The position numbers and the translations under genes were made by a program. A stretch of DNA of 64,000 bases from NCBI RefSeq assembly GCF_000829905.1, contig NZ_CDPP01000002.1:124001-188000 (forward strand). The letters run 5' to 3'. Shown one piece after another: positions 1 through 8,952 of this stretch. This DNA is from Beduini massiliensis (GTDB taxonomy: Bacteria > Bacillota_I > Bacilli_A > Erysipelotrichales > Coprobacillaceae). Under the pieces are notes generated by a model, which was not told where the DNA came from, searched no databases, and saw only the letters and a list, made by a program, of their open reading frames with translations. Position 1 is the stretch's first letter. Each line of letters begins with the position of its first letter.

Positions 1-540
1 TGCTTCCAGAATAATAAATGCCCCACCACGATCATCGATCGCTCTTGCTGAGATTTTACCTCCCTGCATTTCACGAATATGGGTATCAAATGTGATTGTA
101 TCTCCGATTTTCACTAAGTCTTCTGCTTGTTGTTTACTGCTGACGCCGATATCAATTGAAAGATCGCCAACTGCTAAATCACTTTTCTTTGATAGAGAAC
201 GTGTACACACAACGACCCCATACAAATCCTGATTAGCCGTATGCACGATCACTTGGTGTCCTAAATAACCAGATACATAAATGCCTCCGGCATTCGTTAC
301 CTTTAAAAAGCCATCTGCACTATATCCTGTTACAACCAGACCGATTTCATCAATATGCCCTGACATTAAGACTTTAATCGGACTGCCCGGATTAATCACA
401 TTCACTACATTACCGGTTTCATCAGTCATCTGCTGATCAACGATAGGCTGATAATGTTTTAATACTTTCTTTTGCAGTTTAATTTCATCTCCGGATACTG
501 AATCTGTTTTCAGCATCTCATAAAAAAATTGTTTATCCAT
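1..540 (-). CDS. M42 family metallopeptidase (N-terminal part, cut by window edge)
   Basis: Reading frame of 180 codons that starts at 540 and runs off the left edge. The translation begins MDKQFFYEMLKTDSVSG and contains SGHIDEIGLVV (first metal-binding His and Asp of M42 aminopeptidases) and ARAIDDRGG near the edge (second metal Asp region). The family are cytosolic di-metal aminopeptidases, often tetrahedral dodecamers that trim peptides; some relatives were annotated as cellulases. The start is supported by AAAGGAGC placed inside the 3' end of the upstream small gene, so the two are probably co-transcribed. The C-terminal catalytic residues lie outside the window. Confidence 0.88.
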   Translation of the reverse strand, partial: MDKQFFYEMLKTDSVSGDEIKLQKKVLKHYQPIVDQQMTDETGNVVNVINPGSPIKVLMSGHIDEIGLVVTGYSADGFLKVTNAGGIYVSGYLGHQVIVHTANQDLYGVVVCTRSLSKKSDLAVGDLSIDIGVSSKQQAEDLVKIGDTITFDTHIREMQGGKISARAIDDRGGAFIILEA

Positions 541-542
541 AT

Positions 543-842
543 TTAGCTCCTTTTATATACTTTCTGTTTAAATCCAACCTTAGTAAGATTTTGATTTCCC
601 ATATATTGAATGGTTTCTATCTTGGGATGATCTTCTAAAAATGTCTGTACTGCCAACTTAATCGCTTCATTGTCAAAAACAAAAGTAAAGTTAAGTTCCG
701 CTTTATTTCCTTCCGGCAAGAAAGAAAATAAGCCAACGATTGAATTTGCATTTGATACAATATACCCTGCTCCCTGTGCCAATATTTCAGGTTTAAAATA
801 TTGATAATGAGATGCGTCCGCTCTGGTAATCTTCAACGCCAT
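543..842 (-). CDS. small GNAT-like protein
   Basis: 99-aa protein starting MALKITRADASHYQYF. The start at 842 is preferred over an upstream in-frame start because AAAAGGAGGCGATCTT sits just before it. The C-terminus (N-x-x-LTKVGFKQ) looks like the last strand and helix of a GNAT acyltransferase, and alternating strands and helices fit, but the protein is shorter than a full GNAT domain (about 140 aa) and no clear acetyl-CoA P-loop is visible. It sits 2 nt upstream of the M42 peptidase and probably forms an operon with it. The GNAT assignment is tentative. Confidence 0.6.
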   Translation of the reverse strand: MALKITRADASHYQYFKPEILAQGAGYIVSNANSIVGLFSFLPEGNKAELNFTFVFDNEAIKLAVQTFLEDHPKIETIQYMGNQNLTKVGFKQKVYKRS

Positions 843-938
843 AAGATCGCCTCCTTTTTTAAAGATTACCACTATTATTCAAAAAATACAATCGATGTTG
901 CCACAATCCAAAAATAACCCGGACTAAAGACGTCAAAT

Positions 939-964
939 AAAAAAGATCCCGATGATTTGGGATC
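939..964 (-). terminator. rho-independent terminator of the D-2-hydroxyacid dehydrogenase gene
   Basis: GATCCC (945-950) pairs with GGGATC (959-964). On the minus strand the hairpin is followed by a run of T (939-944). It overlaps the stop codon of the upstream gene. Confidence 0.7.
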
Positions 965-1937
965 ATGAATTGGATACTTTATATCCGGTTGCTAAATCAA
1001 CAATATTTTCTAAGGGTTCATCATTAAAATAACGTTTAAAGTTACTATAAGTCAAATGAAAAACGATATCACCAGTTTCTTTATCATAATTACCGCCCGA
1101 AACATGAGGTGTAATCAAAACATTTTCCATCTGCCAAAGAGGATGATCGCTAGGCAATGGTTCCTGTTCAAAAACATCTAAAGCCGCTCCCATCAATTTG
1201 CCTGATTGCAGACATGCGACTAAGGCATTAGTATCGATAGCTTCCCCACGTCCTACATTTATAATCAATGCATCATCTTTCATCAATTCCAACATTTCTT
1301 TATTAATTAAATGAATGGTGTCTGATGTACGCGGCAAACTTAATGCGATAATATCCGCTTTAGGCAAGACTTCTTTTAATTGTTCACTTGTATAAAGTTC
1401 ATCCATATACTCCGGTTTATTGGCGACTGTTCGTTTGATTCCCATTGTATAGGCACCTAATTTTTTCATTCTTTTCGCAAAATTAGACCCAATATCTCCC
1501 AGTCCGATACATAAAACCTTCGTATTTTCCACATATTTTATATGCCCAACGTTTGACCAAATGGCTTGAGACTGACGCCCCTTATACTTCAATAAGTTCT
1601 TATAGAACGCTAATACCGTTCCGACCATATATTCGCTAATCGGCATGCCATATGCCCCTGTGGCATTGGTAATAACCGCCCCCTTTGCCAATATTCCCGG
1701 TTTACAGTAAGGATCAACTCCAGCCGAATGCGTTTGAATCCATTTCAAGTTCTTCGCCTGTTTTAATTCTGCCGGGGAAACATTGCCAAAGATGACAGTC
1801 GCTTTTTCTAACTGTTCCAAAGTAGCCGGATGCTGTTTATCACAAAGAATAAATTCACTTTCTGATGCTACTTCTTTTAAAGCCGCTAATTCATGTGGCT
1901 TAATCGCATTGGGAATTAAAATAACTTCTTTTTTCAT
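963..1937 (-). CDS. D-2-hydroxyacid dehydrogenase, NAD-binding
   Basis: 324-aa protein of the D-isomer-specific 2-hydroxyacid dehydrogenase family. It has the N-terminal substrate domain, a Rossmann segment with GLGDIGSNFAKRMKKLG, then INVGRGEAIDTNAL (active-site Arg region) and HVSGG near the end (catalytic His). Relatives reduce 2-keto acids such as pyruvate, hydroxypyruvate or glyoxylate with NAD(P)H; the substrate cannot be read from sequence. The start at MKKEVILIPN is chosen because AAAGGAGGAAGTCT precedes it; a longer frame has no ribosome binding site. Monocistronic, ending in its own terminator. Confidence 0.9.
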   Translation of the reverse strand: MKKEVILIPNAIKPHELAALKEVASESEFILCDKQHPATLEQLEKATVIFGNVSPAELKQAKNLKWIQTHSAGVDPYCKPGILAKGAVITNATGAYGMPISEYMVGTVLAFYKNLLKYKGRQSQAIWSNVGHIKYVENTKVLCIGLGDIGSNFAKRMKKLGAYTMGIKRTVANKPEYMDELYTSEQLKEVLPKADIIALSLPRTSDTIHLINKEMLELMKDDALIINVGRGEAIDTNALVACLQSGKLMGAALDVFEQEPLPSDHPLWQMENVLITPHVSGGNYDKETGDIVFHLTYSNFKRYFNDEPLENIVDLATGYKVSNS

Positions 1938-2043
1938 AGACTTCCTCCTTTTATCGATGAAATCACTCAAAAAATTGTGTATTTATTTTTATTTAAAATA
2001 GATGATTTTTATCCAACGAATAACCGCTCACTTAAATAATAAG

Positions 2044-3102
2044 CTAATTGGTTAATCCCTGCGGTACTGTAATTACTTCCGATTGTTTGATCTTTTCAAT
2101 CGTTTCCTTGTTAATGATTTCATTTACTTCTTCATTTCCGGTTTCCATCATATTGCAGATCGTAATCCATACAATGCAGATATAATAATTAAAGGCCGTC
2201 TTTTCTTTTACCAATAATTCCATCCATGTTTTAGAAATGAATTGAATTTGTTTCTCATGAGTCTGAATAATATGTTCAAGTTCATGAATATACCCATATC
2301 CCATATAATTTAAGCGCTGTACTACTCGAAATTGAGACAGCAGTCCGACATCATATTCTAAAGGCACTTGATATTCTTCTGATAAACGATTCATCAATTC
2401 TTTTAAATAAGGCTGATGCAGCACATACTTTTGTAAAGACAGAATATTGATATCGGTCTTCATAATTTTTTCTTCATGTTCCAGTCCGTTATTATAGGCT
2501 TCGACATCTTTAGCGATAGCCACAAATTCTTCATCTAACAGTTCGATCGTTGCCGATAAACGATTTAAACGGCGACGAATATGCTTGGGAATTTCATATT
2601 CTGATTTATATCCCAATCCATGTTCGATCTCACACCAAGAATGCTGTAAAGCGGTACGAATCTGGATTTCAAAAGCAATATCCTGATAAGGTGCATATTC
2701 GACCAATGCACATCGCTCTTTTGTAAATTTCGCAATAATATGCAATGAATTATAGCCATATTCTTCGCGTACTTGGTTTTCTTTCTTACGTTTATCACGC
2801 AGTTCCAGAATCTCAAAATTTTCACAAATCAATTTTTTTAATTTTTCCACATCATCTTCAAATAACGTAATAACGCGGCAGGCTACAACATCGGTAACAT
2901 CATTAATATGATGATATTTATTTTTATACATAATCTTCTTATATAAAGATTTCTCTTGTTTGATACGAATAGATAAGTTGGAGATTTTAATCTCATTACG
3001 CTGTATGATACTGTTTAAAATATCTTCAATATCATCTTTCAGACTATAATAGATTTCTGCATTTTCTCTGTATTCTTTTAATATATTATTTGTTTGATCC
3101 AT
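2044..3102 (-). CDS. RelA/SpoT-domain (p)ppGpp synthetase-like protein
   Basis: 352-aa protein with the nucleotidyltransferase fold of RelA/SpoT synthetases and no HD hydrolase, TGS or ACT domain, so it belongs with small alarmone synthetases, with an added C-terminal helical extension (about residues 200-352). Visible motifs: RIKQEKSLYKK (45-55), DVVACRVI (71-78), EYGYNSLH (114-121) and EIQIRTALQHSW (145-156) followed by EHGLGYK. These are the ATP- and GDP-binding and Mg-ligand segments of the family. The start has AGGAGGTTAGTT upstream. It lies 15 nt downstream of hisC, so nutrient-stress signalling may be co-transcribed with it. Confidence 0.85.
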   Translation of the reverse strand: MDQTNNILKEYRENAEIYYSLKDDIEDILNSIIQRNEIKISNLSIRIKQEKSLYKKIMYKNKYHHINDVTDVVACRVITLFEDDVEKLKKLICENFEILELRDKRKKENQVREEYGYNSLHIIAKFTKERCALVEYAPYQDIAFEIQIRTALQHSWCEIEHGLGYKSEYEIPKHIRRRLNRLSATIELLDEEFVAIAKDVEAYNNGLEHEEKIMKTDINILSLQKYVLHQPYLKELMNRLSEEYQVPLEYDVGLLSQFRVVQRLNYMGYGYIHELEHIIQTHEKQIQFISKTWMELLVKEKTAFNYYICIVWITICNMMETGNEEVNEIINKETIEKIKQSEVITVPQGLTN

Positions 3103-3117
3103 AACTAACCTCCTGGG

Positions 3118-4170
3118 TTAATATTCTTTTAAAAATTTGATAAGTTCCTCCATCTGTGCCATTGTTCCAATTGATATTCTTAAAAACTGGTCTATTCTTG
3201 GCTGATTAAAATGACGAACAATAATTCCTGCCGTTCTTAAATCTGCCAGCAGTTTTTTTGCGTCCAGATGAGGATGGCGCGCAAAAACAAAATTTGTCTT
3301 TGATTCCAGTACTTCAAATCCTAATTGGCGCAGTTCCTTTATCGTATAATCCCTTGCTGACATCACTTTCTTTGCTTTCTGCAACATATCCTCATTGTCT
3401 AACACGGATGCCGTTGCCAGCGTTTGAGCGATATAATCCACCGGATAAGAATTGAATGAGTTTTTCACATTCTGCAATGCCTCAATCGCTTCAGTGTTTC
3501 CATAAGCCACTCCGATTCTTAGTCCCGCTAAAGAACGTGATTTAGAGAATGTCTGAATAATCAGAAGATTATCATAACGTTCTAATAAAGGCAGGCAAGA
3601 TTCCCCACCAAAATCAATGTACGCTTCATCGATGATGATCATACTGTTGGGATTGGCTTGAAGCAGTGTCTCTATGAAATCAACCCCAACTAAAATTCCT
3701 GTCGGTGCATTGGGATTAGGAAAAATAATACCACCGTTTTCCTGCTTATAATCGTCTAATACAATTTCAAACTGATCGTTTAATGGTATACTTTTATAAG
3801 GAATACCAAAAAGGCGTGTATATACTGGATAAAACGAATACGTAATGTCCGGAAATAACAGAGGCTTTTCACTGTTAAAGAACGTTAAAAAACTTAACGC
3901 CAATACTTCATCTGACCCATTGCCAATAAAAATCTGTTCCGGCTTTAAATGATAGAGTTCTGCCAGTGCTTTTTTTAGTCCGGACGCATCTGCATCGGGA
4001 TATAAGCGCAGTTTTTCACTCTCCAATAATTTTAATGCCGCTTCGACTTTTGGACTTGGTCCGTATGGATTTTCATTGGTATTCAGCTTAATTAAATTAG
4101 CCATCTTCGGCTGTTCTCCTGCCACATATGGCTCAACATCTCTTAAATAATCTTTCCAGCTCATTTTCAT
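3118..4170 (-). CDS. hisC: histidinol-phosphate aminotransferase (PLP-dependent class I/II)
   Basis: 350 aa, the usual length of HisC. Transfers the amino group of glutamate to imidazole-acetol phosphate; some homologues also act on aromatic keto acids. Visible: NTNENPYGPSP near the N-terminus, FIGNGSDEVL (cofactor binding), FPNPNAPTG, IIIDEAYIDF, and TFSKSRSLAGLRIG with the Schiff-base lysine at about residue 210. No other his genes are nearby, so a role in aromatic amino acid metabolism is possible. The ribosome binding site AGGGGGAATA supports the first of two closely spaced ATG codons. Confidence 0.9.
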   Translation of the reverse strand: MKMSWKDYLRDVEPYVAGEQPKMANLIKLNTNENPYGPSPKVEAALKLLESEKLRLYPDADASGLKKALAELYHLKPEQIFIGNGSDEVLALSFLTFFNSEKPLLFPDITYSFYPVYTRLFGIPYKSIPLNDQFEIVLDDYKQENGGIIFPNPNAPTGILVGVDFIETLLQANPNSMIIIDEAYIDFGGESCLPLLERYDNLLIIQTFSKSRSLAGLRIGVAYGNTEAIEALQNVKNSFNSYPVDYIAQTLATASVLDNEDMLQKAKKVMSARDYTIKELRQLGFEVLESKTNFVFARHPHLDAKKLLADLRTAGIIVRHFNQPRIDQFLRISIGTMAQMEELIKFLKEY

Positions 4171-4209
4171 TATTCCCCCTTAGTTTACCCCATATAAATG
4201 AATTTCAGA

Positions 4210-5010
4210 TTAACTTAAAATTTCTTCTTCGATAAGTTCATAAACATAATGCACAACTTTATCGGCTTTTTCTTGAATTTCAGGAACAGCATAATCAAAA
4301 GTAACCCCTACATCTGCTACCCTAATCATTGGCAGATCATTAAAAGAATCTCCAATCGCATAAGAACGATCAATATTATCTAATAATGAGATCAATTTTT
4401 TCACACCGGTTCCTTTAGAGTGCCCGCGTGGTGCCACATCTACAAATTCTTGATTCAAGTGTGTCTCAACTTCGCTAAATCTTTCTGTAATCTCGTTTGC
4501 CACTTCTTTTACCGCCTCAATAGAACTGCCATCTTGATTAAACGATACATTTTTGTGATGAAATGACAGCATATAAAAACGCTCAGCCTTCTTTAACAAC
4601 GTATAAAAATCATCTTCGCTATCCTTCAAACCGTCCAAATATAAAACCTTCGTTTCTCCATTTACTAAAATCGGACAGCCTTCGTCAAAGCAAAAAGAAG
4701 CAATCATATCGGGATGACTCAAAACTTGTTGTATTACCGCTTCTCCCACCTCTTTGGAAATATGTTCTTCAAATAGAATATTCCCGTTTTTATCTTCTAT
4801 ATATGACCCATTGCATAAAACTAAATAATCATAGGGGATGTGTATTTTATTCAATATTGGTTGAATATCAATATGATTTCTTCCTGTACATAAAGCAATA
4901 TAATGTCCTTGTTCCTGCATTTTTTTCATTGCCTCAAAATTTTTATCGGAAATTGCCCCTCCTTTGGCAAGAAGCGTCCCATCTAAGTCACTAAATAATA
5001 TTTTCGCCAT
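4210..5010 (-). CDS. Cof-type HAD-IIB hydrolase (sugar or cofactor phosphatase)
   Basis: 266 aa. Motif I is FSDLDGTLLAKGG at residues 6-18, with the nucleophile Asp followed by the acid/base Asp. Motif II is ALCTGR, motif III the conserved Lys near GHSKGTGVKKL, and motif IV AIGDSFNDLPM. A large type IIB cap lies between. Family members are cytosolic Mg-dependent phosphatases of sugar phosphates, FMN or PLP; the substrate is unknown. Start supported by GGAGGTCAAGAT. It is 39 nt upstream of hisC, so it may share its transcript. Confidence 0.88.
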   Translation of the reverse strand: MAKILFSDLDGTLLAKGGAISDKNFEAMKKMQEQGHYIALCTGRNHIDIQPILNKIHIPYDYLVLCNGSYIEDKNGNILFEEHISKEVGEAVIQQVLSHPDMIASFCFDEGCPILVNGETKVLYLDGLKDSEDDFYTLLKKAERFYMLSFHHKNVSFNQDGSSIEAVKEVANEITERFSEVETHLNQEFVDVAPRGHSKGTGVKKLISLLDNIDRSYAIGDSFNDLPMIRVADVGVTFDYAVPEIQEKADKVVHYVYELIEEEILS

Positions 5011-5074
5011 ATCTTGACCTCCATGTTCTTATTATACTCGATTCTTATTATAAAGAAAATCTTTTCATAAAATT

Positions 5075-5114
5075 AAAAAAGGAGTTGCTCCCCACATAAA
5101 AGGGAAACAACACC
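5075..5114 (-). terminator. terminator downstream of MFS gene
   Basis: AGGTGTTGTTTCCC pairs imperfectly with GGGGAGCAACTCC (minus reading), followed by six T residues at 5080-5075. Confidence 0.65.
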
Positions 5115-5120
5115 TATGTT

Positions 5121-6281
5121 TTAGCGGATATGATCAAACCTTTTTGTCCCTAACAAAATCACTAAGCCCACAACATTGAGAAGCGTCATGACCAAGAAGA
5201 TCGAATGACTGCCAAAATCATCATAAATAAAGCCGAATAACTGTGTATAGACCGCTGTCACGATCATCACAAAAGCACTGTAGATACTCATTGCTGATGT
5301 GGTCAGGCGGGGTGGAATCACTTTGCTGATATATCCGAAATTTCCAACGCTGGCAACCCCTACCATGATCATCTGCACCACTGACACTAATAAAAATAAT
5401 GGGAAGCTGGAAGTTAGCGTATACACAATTCCTCTTAGGATTTGGGTAATGCTGGCAATAAGATAGATTTTTTTGTAGCCATAGTTTCTAAATAATTTTG
5501 AAACGATCATAATAAAAGCAATTTCCGGCAAGGTAGCAAAGATCAGATACGTACTCATTGAAGAACTGCTTAAATGCATGGCAGATATAAAATGATTCCC
5601 GATATATACAGAAGCACTTTCTAAAGGAATATTATTGAAAGCCGCTAAAAAAAGAATAAATAAGTAAGCTTTATTTTTCAACAGGACTTTCAAATCTTCG
5701 ATAAATGCTCCTTTTTTCTCTTTTTCTTTCTCCTGTTCTATCTTAGGATAGTTTAATGCGATGATTAAAGCTATAAAAATGACCCCCAAATAGACACACA
5801 CTAATGGGCTGCTGTAACCAAGATAATCCGCCGCTTTGACTATAACAACACTGCCTAATACATATCCCAATGAACTCATCGATCTTAATAAGCCATAATC
5901 TTTATGATAAAGCTTACAAAACAACAGACTGGCACTATCGCAAACAGGCATCGTCACCCCGCGAAAAATACTCATTAATATTGAAAAAAGCAATATCCAA
6001 GAATAGCTTGACTGCAATTTCCACAAGTAGGTCATAATAAGCGTTAATATTAATGATAATACCAACATCCATTTATACTTCTTGATATAATCTGTCAGTA
6101 TTCCCCAAAGCGGCAAGACCATCATTGTCCCTATCAATGACAATGAGCCGATCTGCCCGATCTGCATGCCGGTCAGTCCAATCTGATCATAATAGATATT
6201 GACAAAAGGAAGCAGAATCCCTTGCGAAATAGAATAGATCAGATAAAATGAGATGAGTTGAACAAAAGCTTTATTTTTCAT
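5121..6281 (-). CDS. MFS transporter, LacY/MFS_1-like
   Basis: 386 aa with about 12 hydrophobic segments and a hydrophilic central loop (near EKEKEKKGAF, residue 190), as in 6+6 helix major facilitator carriers. The loop between helices 2 and 3 carries LPLWGILTDYIKKYKW, a weakly conserved form of the MFS motif. The pattern resembles the nucleoside/sugar:H+ symporter-like MFS_1 subgroup. The substrate is unknown. It diverges from a PocR/AraC regulator at 6387, the likely controller. Start supported by GGGGGTATAATA. Confidence 0.82.
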   Translation of the reverse strand: MKNKAFVQLISFYLIYSISQGILLPFVNIYYDQIGLTGMQIGQIGSLSLIGTMMVLPLWGILTDYIKKYKWMLVLSLILTLIMTYLWKLQSSYSWILLFSILMSIFRGVTMPVCDSASLLFCKLYHKDYGLLRSMSSLGYVLGSVVIVKAADYLGYSSPLVCVYLGVIFIALIIALNYPKIEQEKEKEKKGAFIEDLKVLLKNKAYLFILFLAAFNNIPLESASVYIGNHFISAMHLSSSSMSTYLIFATLPEIAFIMIVSKLFRNYGYKKIYLIASITQILRGIVYTLTSSFPLFLLVSVVQMIMVGVASVGNFGYISKVIPPRLTTSAMSIYSAFVMIVTAVYTQLFGFIYDDFGSHSIFLVMTLLNVVGLVILLGTKRFDHIR

Positions 6282-6386
6282 TATTATACCCCCAATTTCT
6301 CGTCCATTATAGCAAAGCCTCTATTTATAAACGATGGAATAATGTATAATAATAGGTAATTTCGATTAACATGCAGGAGAAGAAGA

Positions 6387-7226
6387 ATGAGCCAAAAAGA
6401 AGAATTACTCGACATCTTAAAACAGTTGTATACCGTTTCCGGATTCAGAATGACATTAATGGATTCTAATTATCAAACAATCTGTTCCTATCCTGAGCAA
6501 ACCGCTTTCTGCAAATTGCTTCATAGAAATCCAAAAGCCTGTGAAATCTGTCTTCAATATGATCACATTGGTTTTAAAGAAGCAGAAAAGTTAGGAGGAT
6601 TATACGTATACCAATGTCATTTTGGCTTATATGAAGCCATCTCTCCTTTGTATTACTGTGGTAAGCTGACCGGCTATTTAATGATGGGACAGACGCTCAG
6701 CAATTCTAAATTCGACAGGGAATATACTTATCAAAAAAGTGAGCAATTCGTTGAAGATAAAGCATATCTAAAAGAAACAATCGAACAGTTGACGATGCAT
6801 ACCCAAGAAAAATTAACGGCCTGTTCAGCCATTATGGAAATATGTGCTTCTTATATTACGTTTACACATCAAGTCGAAAGTCCTTCCCCTGATTTTCCGT
6901 TAGCAATCAAGGAATATATTCATTATTATTACTACCGTCCTATTTTGCTTGAGGATTTATGCGAACATTTTAGCTGCAGTAAAGCAACCATCACCAATAC
7001 TTTTAAAAAGGCTTATGGCATTTCTGTACGTCAGTATTTAATCGAATATCGATTAAAACATGCTCAGATTTTCTTAAAAGATGTTCAGGTTCCCATTAAA
7101 GAAATTGCCAATCAATGTGGGTTTTCCGATCAAAATTATTTTACCAAAGCCTTCACGAAAACATTCAAGATCAGTCCTACGGGATATCGAAACCAACTCA
7201 TGAAAATTTCAAATAAGATGGAATAA
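6387..7226 (+). CDS. AraC family regulator with PocR sensory domain
   Basis: 279 aa. Residues about 5-155 look like a PocR ligand-binding domain with clustered cysteines (FCKLLHRNP.ACEIC, QCHFGLYE) and the GYLMMGQ segment. Residues about 175-275 are a two-helix-turn-helix AraC domain (EDLCEHFSCSKATITNTFKK; IKEIANQCGFSDQNYFTKAFTK; SPTGYR). Such proteins activate neighbouring catabolic or uptake genes when a small organic ligand binds. Its divergent position beside the MFS gene suggests it controls that carrier. Start supported by AGGAGAAGAAG. Confidence 0.88.
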   Translation: MSQKEELLDILKQLYTVSGFRMTLMDSNYQTICSYPEQTAFCKLLHRNPKACEICLQYDHIGFKEAEKLGGLYVYQCHFGLYEAISPLYYCGKLTGYLMMGQTLSNSKFDREYTYQKSEQFVEDKAYLKETIEQLTMHTQEKLTACSAIMEICASYITFTHQVESPSPDFPLAIKEYIHYYYYRPILLEDLCEHFSCSKATITNTFKKAYGISVRQYLIEYRLKHAQIFLKDVQVPIKEIANQCGFSDQNYFTKAFTKTFKISPTGYRNQLMKISNKME

Positions 7227-7231
7227 AAAAA

Positions 7232-7303
7232 GATTTACCAAAATGCTTTCCTAAAGAGTTAGACGATAATGCTAACTGATTAAAGAAAGTCAAAAGGTAA
7301 ATC
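7232..7303. terminator. bidirectional terminator between convergent genes
   Basis: GATTTACC (7232-7239) pairs with GGTAAATC (7296-7303), with an inner GTTAG/CTAAC stem in the loop. An A-run precedes and a T-rich run follows it, so it can serve both the AraC gene (+) and ppaC (-). Confidence 0.55.
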
Positions 7304-7312
7304 ATTTTTATT

Positions 7313-8941
7313 TTAATATAAAGCCGTAATTACCGGAACAACTTGTTTTTTACGTGAAATCACACCCGGCAATGTCGCTTGATGATCCACTAACTGACAA
7401 TTAAATGCCTGTTCCACTAATTCTTCTTTTCCGGCTACAAACACTTCACTATTGGCATTAATAATATCGGTCACTAACAGCATGATGAAATCTAAACCAT
7501 CTTTCTCAACCTTTTCATTCATATATGCCAGCATTTCTTCTTTTAAAGGTAAGAACCCGTCAATATCCATGCTGTTTACTTGTCCGACACCCACTTTATT
7601 GTCACCAAATTTGAATGGTTTATAATCTGCATTTAAGATTTCGGAAACCGTTTTTCCTTTTAATGAAGTTCCTGCTCTAAACATATCCATACCAAAGTCT
7701 TCAATTTTTACTCCGGCAATGTTCGCTAATTCTCTTGCCATTTGTTCATCAATCGGTGTACATGTCGGTGACTTAAATAACAACGTATCTGAGACGATTG
7801 CCCCTAACATTAATCCCGCCATTTCTTTAGTGATTTCTATTCCGTTTTCATGATACATTTTTGCTACAATCGTAGCTGTACATCCAACCGGTTCTCCACG
7901 GAAATATAATGGCGACATCGTCATAAAATCAGCAACACGATGGTGATCGATCACTTCTAAGATTTCTGCTTCTTCAATACCATCAACAGCTTGACCACGC
8001 TCATTATGATCGACTTGAATAATCTGTTTCTTTTCATCTACAATAACGTCATAACGACTCAGTGTTCCCAATACTTTATCATTGACATCCAATACCGGAT
8101 AGTTATGATAACGTGTTTCTGTCATCACTTCTTTAACTTGGTCGATTGAATCTTCTACATGAACACAAGTAATGTTATCCGTATCCATAACATGACATAC
8201 CGGAATTGCCTGTACGATAATCTGTGAAGCCATATAAGTATTATACGGCGTTAAAATGGTTGTGATATTCGCTTCTCGAATCTGTTTTGCCAATTCCTGA
8301 CTTAATGGCAGATTCCCTGTCAGAACAATTAATCCTGCTTTATTTTGAATACACACTTCAATGGCAGAACGACGATCTCCACCGACTAATACAATATCTT
8401 TTTCTTGAATACGTTTTTTCATTTCCGCAGAAGACATTGAACCGATTTGCAGCTCTCCATAATAAGTATCTTCATTATTGCGATACAAGCATTTCGCTTC
8501 CAACACTTCAATAATGTTTTCCACAGGTGTTTTGCTTTCCGCTAAAATATTCGCATTCCATCCGCCCATATATCCTTCGATTAGGCTTGTTGAAGAAAGA
8601 ATTCCCAATAATGTGGCATTCTTATCTACGATCGGTGCAGTCTTTAATGATTTTGCTTTCATGAGATCCCAAGCTGTTTTTAAAGTAAAGTCACTTGTAA
8701 ACTTCACCACACGATCAAATTTTAAATCAGCCACGGTTTGTCTGACTGTTTTCAATAATTCCGGAGCCGGTACTTTAAATGTATCCAACACATATTGTGT
8801 TTCTAAACTGACATTCCCTAATCTTACTGGTTTTGCATCATATTTTTTTAATTGATTTACAAGGTTTGCATAAGCGATTGCAGAACAGATTGAATCTGTA
8901 TCAGGATTTTTATGACCTGAAACGTATACTTTATTTGCCAT
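7313..8941 (-). CDS. ppaC: manganese-dependent (family II) inorganic pyrophosphatase with CBS and DRTGG domains
   Basis: 542 aa. The DHH catalytic core is split by a regulatory insert. GHKNPDTDSICSAIAYA (9-25) gives the first metal ligands; CBS repeats lie at about 70-120 and 250-300 with a DRTGG-like domain between them; EVIDHHRVADF at about 333 is the DHH motif; the DHHA2 domain ends with SRKKQVVP, whose Arg and Lys bind the substrate phosphate. CBS-PPases hydrolyse PPi and are tuned by adenine nucleotides on the CBS pair. It follows a YheO-like regulator by 11 nt. Start supported by AGGAGGAAGAAGA. Confidence 0.93.
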   Translation of the reverse strand: MANKVYVSGHKNPDTDSICSAIAYANLVNQLKKYDAKPVRLGNVSLETQYVLDTFKVPAPELLKTVRQTVADLKFDRVVKFTSDFTLKTAWDLMKAKSLKTAPIVDKNATLLGILSSTSLIEGYMGGWNANILAESKTPVENIIEVLEAKCLYRNNEDTYYGELQIGSMSSAEMKKRIQEKDIVLVGGDRRSAIEVCIQNKAGLIVLTGNLPLSQELAKQIREANITTILTPYNTYMASQIIVQAIPVCHVMDTDNITCVHVEDSIDQVKEVMTETRYHNYPVLDVNDKVLGTLSRYDVIVDEKKQIIQVDHNERGQAVDGIEEAEILEVIDHHRVADFMTMSPLYFRGEPVGCTATIVAKMYHENGIEITKEMAGLMLGAIVSDTLLFKSPTCTPIDEQMARELANIAGVKIEDFGMDMFRAGTSLKGKTVSEILNADYKPFKFGDNKVGVGQVNSMDIDGFLPLKEEMLAYMNEKVEKDGLDFIMLLVTDIINANSEVFVAGKEELVEQAFNCQLVDHQATLPGVISRKKQVVPVITALY

Positions 8942-8952
8942 TCTTCTTCCTC